A stretch of 64,000 bases of DNA, taken from Brachycybe producta (Eukaryota > Arthropoda > Diplopoda > Playtdesmida > Andrognathidae). The position numbers and the translations under genes were made by a program. Under the pieces are notes generated by a model, which saw only the letters and a list, made by a program, of their open reading frames with translations, was not told the origin of the DNA and did no database searches. The stretch lies in assembly GCA_036925085.1 (NCBI GenBank), contig JAUPFP010000002.1:6401390-6465389 (forward strand), given 5' to 3'. Below are positions 58,915 to 64,000 of the stretch, piece after piece; within the stretch, counting starts at the first letter, position 1; each line of letters begins with the position of its first letter.

Positions 58915-59360
58915 TACAATTTAAATGAATAAATGAACCGCTTTTTTTTTTCTCAAGGTCAACTATATGTTGCACACTCTCCATCCAAGAACCCCATGAT
59001 ATTAAATGAGAGGGGAAAAGGTTGGAAAGTGTAGAAGGGGGAGAGAGAAATGTGGAGGGGGGAAATTGAAATTGAAAGGAGTAAAAAAGGAACAAACGAC
59101 GCGCATGCGCACACCAGAGAAAATGAAAAACTCATTTTCTCTTTCAAATATAAAAAGGGGTGGGGATAAGAGTAGCAAAATTAAATTAGAATTTATCACA
59201 GGCAATTGTGCCCAGCTTTAGAATTTCTTTTGCTCAGCCCTTTTATGAACGTCATCAATTTCTAATTGGGTTTGTTACTTGGTCTGACGTCATAAAAGGG
59301 CGGAGGAAAACAAATTCTAATGCAGGGCACAATTGCCTGTGAATTTTGCTCCCGTCATTT
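58915..59360 (+). mobile_element. Non-autonomous Helitron, copy 5 (long form, 3' truncated)
   Basis: It matches copy 1 from AATGAACCGCTTTTTTTT through GCGCATGCGCACACCAGAG, carries the inverted-repeat insert (59198-59340), and stops inside the terminal hairpin (CCCGTCATTTAGTAAG). It is head-to-head with copy 4. Confidence 0.75.
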
Positions 59361-60195
59361 AGTAAGTAGTAAATATATAATATTTAAATAATTACTTCAT
59401 TTTTCATTTCTTCAAGTTACTTTACAGGATTTTTACACCAAAATAAATAGTTAGTTTATTCTTAATAAAAACAAATATCACAGGGTTGTTAGCAGTGATT
59501 GCGTATGTAAAGGGGCAGCAGTGTATCAGTGCATCTTAGGCATTTGAAAAATGCTCACCGAGTTTCGTGTTTTGAGTGTGTCATTAGATCAAACTGGAGA
59601 TTCTTTTTTTGATACTCTCCTCATTGGATACCATGAAAGTTAGCCAAATAAAACAAGTGTCTTAACACTTAAGGGTACTTTTAGCACTCGGTTTCAACGA
59701 TGACATATGTGGGTTTAAAATGTTTGGTACTTAAGGTGGCTGAATAGATATTTATTTTGTTTTTGTTCTTTCGAATGGCGCGCCTGTGTGGCTGTTATGT
59801 TCTATAGGAGGTCTCTTCTCCCACTCTACGCTTCTGAGCAATTTTATATTTTTCAAGAGAACGTTTTTTTTAGGAGAAACATTAATTACGAAAATAAAAA
59901 TTAATGTGTTTTAGAAACTAGAATAGTTTTTGATAATGATAAAACAAACAAAAGTTCTTGCTTCAGATTCTGAGTATCCAATACGGGAAAACAACAGTCA
60001 AAATAACCCTTCAATTCTGAAGTAAAAAAAAAAAAAAGTTGCCATTAAATTGTGGGCCACCCAATGTTGCATGCTTGGAGTTAAAGCCTACTAGTTGTCT
60101 CTAGTAGTCCGTTTCGGCAACAAGCCGAAAACTTTCTTGCAGTTCAACTCGACCAGTAAAAGTTGCTCGTCTGTGAACGCCCAGTGGTTTGAACT

Positions 60196-60909
60196 ACAGT
60201 TTCTTTTACCAGTTTTATCATTACCGGTAAACCGGTATTACCTGTTTATTTTGTTACATCGGTATTACCGATAAATTATCCTTTCAATACCGGTTTTTCG
60301 GTAAAAATTTTTTTATATTAATTTGGATAAAAGAATTGACCAATATTTAAGAACCACTGAGTTTAAAATTAAAATTTCACATAATTATGCGTAGAAACCA
60401 AGAGTTTTTTCAAAGACTGAAGTAAAGAAAAAATGGTATCCGTATGCACTTGTAACTGTTTACGAAAGTCGCAGTATGGTCCTAACGTAAATGTTCGTAT
60501 AGTTAAAATGCTTTCTGTGCATTATAATATACCCTACATACTTAGGTACTAAATTAACGCAACATCTTCATTTGTTATGCTTGTGATATATAAAACAATG
60601 TATAAGAATATTAAAAAAGTGACATTCAGAAGAAACAAAAAAAAAAAAACTAAACCAAAAATTGGAATTTGCATTTAGACGAAATAAAAACTCACCTATT
60701 TTATTTAACATGATTATTTTTTTTATTATATAATTATTAGTTAAGAATTTATACTTATTTTAATTTTTTTTAATATGGGAATTTTGTTTTTCAATTTTTG
60801 AGGTTTTTTTAAAGCGCTTATTAAAGTTTTTGCTTTTTTACCGAAATTTACCGGTATTACCGGTTGCGGTAATGCTGAATTACCGAAAAACTGGTAATGG
60901 AAACCCTAG
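60196..60909. mobile_element. hAT-like element with 8-bp target duplication
   Basis: TTTGAACT occurs at 60188-60195 and again at 60910-60917. Between them the ends are inverted and alike: ACAGTTTCTTTTACCAGTTT on the left; on the right, the complement reads CTAGGGTTTCCATTACCAGT. Sub-terminal ACCGGTAAAC and ACCGGTATTACC motifs recur at both ends. The interior is AT-rich and non-coding over 714 bp. 8-bp duplications indicate hAT. Confidence 0.75.
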
Positions 60910-61290
60910 TTTGAACTGTCATTAGGAAACCCTAGTTTGAACTGTCATTAGGAAACCCTAGTTTGAACTGTCATTAGGAAACCCTAGTTTGAACTGTCAT
61001 TAGGAAACCCTAGTTTGAACTGTCATTAGGAAACCCTAGTTTGAACTGTCATTAGGAAACCCTAGTTTGAACTGCCATTAGGAAACCCTAGTTTGAACTG
61101 CCATTAGGAAACCCTAGTTTGGACTGCCATTAGGAAACCCTAGTTTGGACTGCCATTAGGAAACCCTAGTTTGGACTGCCATTAGGAAACCCTAGTTTGG
61201 ACTGCCATTAGGAAACCCTAGTTTGGACTGCCATTAGGAAACCCTAGTTTGGACTGCCATTAGGAAACCCTAGTTTGGACTGCCATTAGG
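60901..61290. repeat. Minisatellite, 15 units of 26 bp
   Basis: The unit is AAACCCTAG plus TTTGAACTGTCATTAGG. In order, six units have GAACTGTC, two have GAACTGCC and seven have GGACTGCC, a stepwise polar change. The first nine bases are the end of the adjacent hAT-like element. Confidence 0.97.
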
Positions 61291-62484
61291 AAACCCTAGT
61301 TTGGACTGCATGCCATTAGGAAACCCTAGTTTGGACTGCATGCCATTAGGAAACCCTAGTTTGGACTGCATGCCATTAGGAAACCCTAGTTTGGACTGCA
61401 TGCCATTAGGAAACCCTAGTTTGGACTGCATGCCATTAGGAAACCCTAGTTTGGACTGCATGCCATTAGGAAACCCTAGTTTGGACTGCATGCCATTAGG
61501 AAACCCTAGTTTGGACTGCATGCCATTAGGAAACCCTAGTTTGGACTGCATGCCATTAGGAAACCCTAGTTTGGACTGCATGCCATTAGGAAACCCTAGT
61601 TTGGACTGCATGCCATTAGGAAACCCTAGTTTGGACTGCATGCCATTAGGAAACCCTAGTTTGGACTGCATGCCATTAGGAAACCCTAGTTTGGACTGCA
61701 TGCCATTAGGAAACCCTAGTTTGGACTGCATGCCATTAGGAAACCCTAGTTTGGACTGCATGCCATTAGGAAACCCTAGTTTGGACTGCATGCCATTAGG
61801 AAACCCTAGTTTGGACTGCATGCCATTAGGAAACCCTAGTTTGGACTGCATGCCATTAGGAAACCCTAGTTTGGACTGCATGCCATTAGGAAACCCTAGT
61901 TTGGACTGCATGCCATTAGGAAACCCTAGTTTGGACTGCATGCCATTAGGAAACCCTAGTTTGGACTGCATGCCATTAGGAAACCCTAGTTTGGACTGCA
62001 TGCCATTAGGAAACCCTAGTTTGGACTGCATGCCATTAGGAAACCCTAGTTTGGACTGCATGCCATTAGGAAACCCTAGTTTGGACTGCATGCCATTAGG
62101 AAACCCTAGTTTGGACTGCATGCCATTAGGAAACCCTAGTTTGGACTGCATGCCATTAGGAAACCCTAGTTTGGACTGCATGCCATTAGGAAACCCTAGT
62201 TTGGACTGCATGCCATTAGGAAACCCTAGTTTGGACTGCATGCCATTAGGAAACCCTAGTTTGGACTGCATGCCATTAGGAAACCCTAGTTTGGACTGCA
62301 TGCCATTAGGAACCCCTAGTTTGGACTGCATGCCATTAGGAAACCCTAGTTTGGACTGCATGCCATTAGGAAACCCTAGTTTGGACTGCATGCCATTAGG
62401 AAACCCTAGTTTGGACTGCATGCCATTAGGAAACCCTAGTTTGGACTGCATGCCATTAGGAAACCCTAGTTTGGACTGCCATTA
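61291..62484. repeat. Minisatellite, 39 units of 30 bp plus one partial 26-bp-type unit
   Basis: The unit gains ATGC, making GGACTGCATGCC. Thirty-nine copies (61291-62460) are almost identical; the only difference I saw is AACCCC for AAACCC near 62311. The last, partial unit (62461-62484) reverts to the GGACTGCC type. Because 30 is a multiple of 3, 393-394-codon ORFs appear on both strands; they are not genes. Confidence 0.97.
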
Positions 62485-63560
62485 AGTGTATTACATATTA
62501 TAACTTAAGCTAAATTTTGACCACATTTGTCAGTATTGAATGTACTTGTACTGTCCAGTACGTTTGTTTTTTTACTATACTATTTCAAAAAGAAAAAGGA
62601 CGGCCTTGTTTTCTGCTTTGTTTAGAACTTTAGAATATTAAAAAATACACTATTTTAAGCATAGTGTGTGCCACTTTTATGAGATTACCATGTATTATTA
62701 TTATATGATTTTGAAGCCCCCTTTTCTTATCCGCATGTTATTCAGTTTCTCACGTTTCAAGTGTATCTTCTTTTCTATGAAGCTGATAATATTATTTTCT
62801 TTCTCTAGACGTCTCTATATAATAATATATAGACGTGACTGTGCGTCTAATTGTCACTGTATTTTATAAGCTTCTTTACTATGCCTTTTTTTTCTTCTCA
62901 AGATATGTTTTTCATTTTATTTTGAGTGCCTTTGAGCTGCTTTCGCATAGATTTCATGTTTTTTTGCCAAAGTAGAAAATCAGTTATTCTGTACGGTTAC
63001 TAGTCAATGTGCAAAAAATCACCAATGCGGCAGTATATCATCTCTACACCAGTTTTTTTTTTTCTTCTTTAACTATACTACACTATACTACACTATACTA
63101 CACTAACTAATATAATATATATATATAATATATATAACATGTTTATTACATGGTTTCAATAAGGCTTCTGAAGATTTTATAATTTACTAATTAATTTATT
63201 TTTAATTTAGGATATCAGAAATTTTAAAATTGTTGAGAATATTAAAACAAAAAACTAATTAAAATACATAATACTACTGTATATTAATATGATTTTTACT
63301 TTCACATGTAAGGATTCCGGGTAAGTAAAATATTGCTTTGGGTTCCGTGACCTGAAAAAAAATTAAAAAAAAGTGATCTACATAATATTCAGTGTACAAA
63401 ATGCCTGATATACTACAAACCAATCTAGATAATAAGATGTTTTATGAATAGCAGATTTTTCAACGCAGATTATTTTGTGCATTTCAGGAGAAACGCTAAG
63501 GAGAAATTGGAAATTTATTAGAAACTAGAAGTTATTAACATTTTCATGTTGATATCTTGA

Positions 63561-64000
63561 AGAGCCTAGATATAGCGATTATTTTAAAATTTCTCCGAAT
63601 GTAGGCGCTGCGATTGTTGTTGATTGAAAAAAGGTTTTTTAACGTTTTTGTCTCCCGGTATGAAGTCACATAATAATTAATAAAAAAATAATTTCATGTG
63701 CTAACCTTGTAAAAAGGCAATACCGTGAAGCCAATAGATTAATGCACGTGCTAATTTTTGTGTGATTGTTCTAAGTCGTTTTTAATGGGAGTTCTTCAGA
63801 TGTTTGGGAGACGGTTTTTTGCCCTATGGGAATTAACATGGAGTTAAAAAACGTACGATTTTAAACGTTATTAAAAAATAGGACCTTTTCAAAATTTATA
63901 AAAAGGAAACATCGTGAAGCCAATACATGAATGTATGTGCTAATTATTTTGTTATTGTTCTAAATCGTTTTTAACAAGAGTTTTTCAAATGTTTGTGGGA
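63561..64000 (+). mobile_element. TTAA-type non-autonomous element, copy D (cut by window end)
   Basis: AGAGCCTAGATATAGCG, GTAGGCGCTGCGATTGTTG and later blocks follow copy B closely. The left flank is TTGA rather than TTAA. The right end lies beyond 64000. Confidence 0.75.

Larger units (their letters stand above)
56595..64000 (+). other. Presumed first intron of the colmedin-like gene (runs off the window)
   Basis: No Gly-X-Y collagen or olfactomedin coding was seen on the + strand. The stretch is dominated by three Helitron copies, a 0.7-kb hAT-like element, a 1.6-kb minisatellite and the left part of a TTAA element. Between 62484 and 63560 I see only AT-rich sequence and three CTATACTACA repeats near 63074-63104. 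Confidence 0.5.

Noticed and set aside
61270..62485. 393- and 394-codon ORFs with a 10-residue repeat on opposite strands
   Set aside because: The 30-bp minisatellite period keeps both frames open. The unit derives from a transposon junction, so there is no reason to expect a protein.

Overview
This window is AT-rich eukaryotic nuclear DNA, almost certainly from an invertebrate animal. It has GT-AG introns, long non-coding stretches full of homopolymers and microsatellites, many degenerate transposons and two minisatellite arrays. There is no prokaryotic-style gene packing. Recognisable genes are few: a PIGBOS1-like mitochondrial microprotein, a second small membrane protein, a complete split gene for mitochondrial ribosomal protein mS29 (DAP3), and the first coding exon of a colmedin/gliomedin-like type II membrane protein. 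I could not fix the phylum; the CTCF-like sites hint at a bilaterian.

Layout. Positions 1-900 carry two intronless small genes on the + strand (92-256 and 642-824), each followed by a candidate poly(A) signal. Positions 825-2268 are intergenic and promoter sequence with CTCF-like and YY1-like motifs. Positions 2269-19483 are DAP3 in 13 coding exons: eleven lie within 2.3-6.2 kb, then come a 10.9-kb intron and a 2.2-kb intron packed with transposon remnants, with exons 12 and 13 at 17.1 and 19.4 kb. Positions 19.5-55.6 kb hold no convincing gene, only a minus-strand 118-codon ORF of doubtful status and many mobile elements. These include TTAA-flanked elements, mariner-like and hAT-like elements, LINE 3' ends, non-autonomous Helitrons, foldbacks and a 24-unit palindromic array at 45 kb. 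Position 55641 starts a colmedin-like gene whose first exon ends at a splice donor at 56594/56595. No later exon was found before 64000, so its intron contains three Helitron copies, a hAT-like element with 8-bp target duplications and a 1.6-kb minisatellite.

Functional theme. The left-hand genes are all mitochondrial or probably so: an outer-membrane microprotein, a small single-pass protein, and an mt-SSU protein with a P-loop. The colmedin-like gene at the right encodes a cell-surface protein and is unrelated.

Most interesting observations. (1) A 26-bp minisatellite whose founding unit equals 11 bp of a hAT-like terminus, the 8-bp target duplication and 7 bp of flank, which later gained 4 bp and expanded to 39 copies of 30 bp. 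(2) A non-autonomous Helitron family with a terminal hairpin and CTAG|T ends, several copies of which contain a small inverted-repeat element. (3) An array of 24 perfect 14-bp hyphenated palindromes spaced by T-tracts. (4) A PIGBOS1-like 54-residue microprotein outside the vertebrates.
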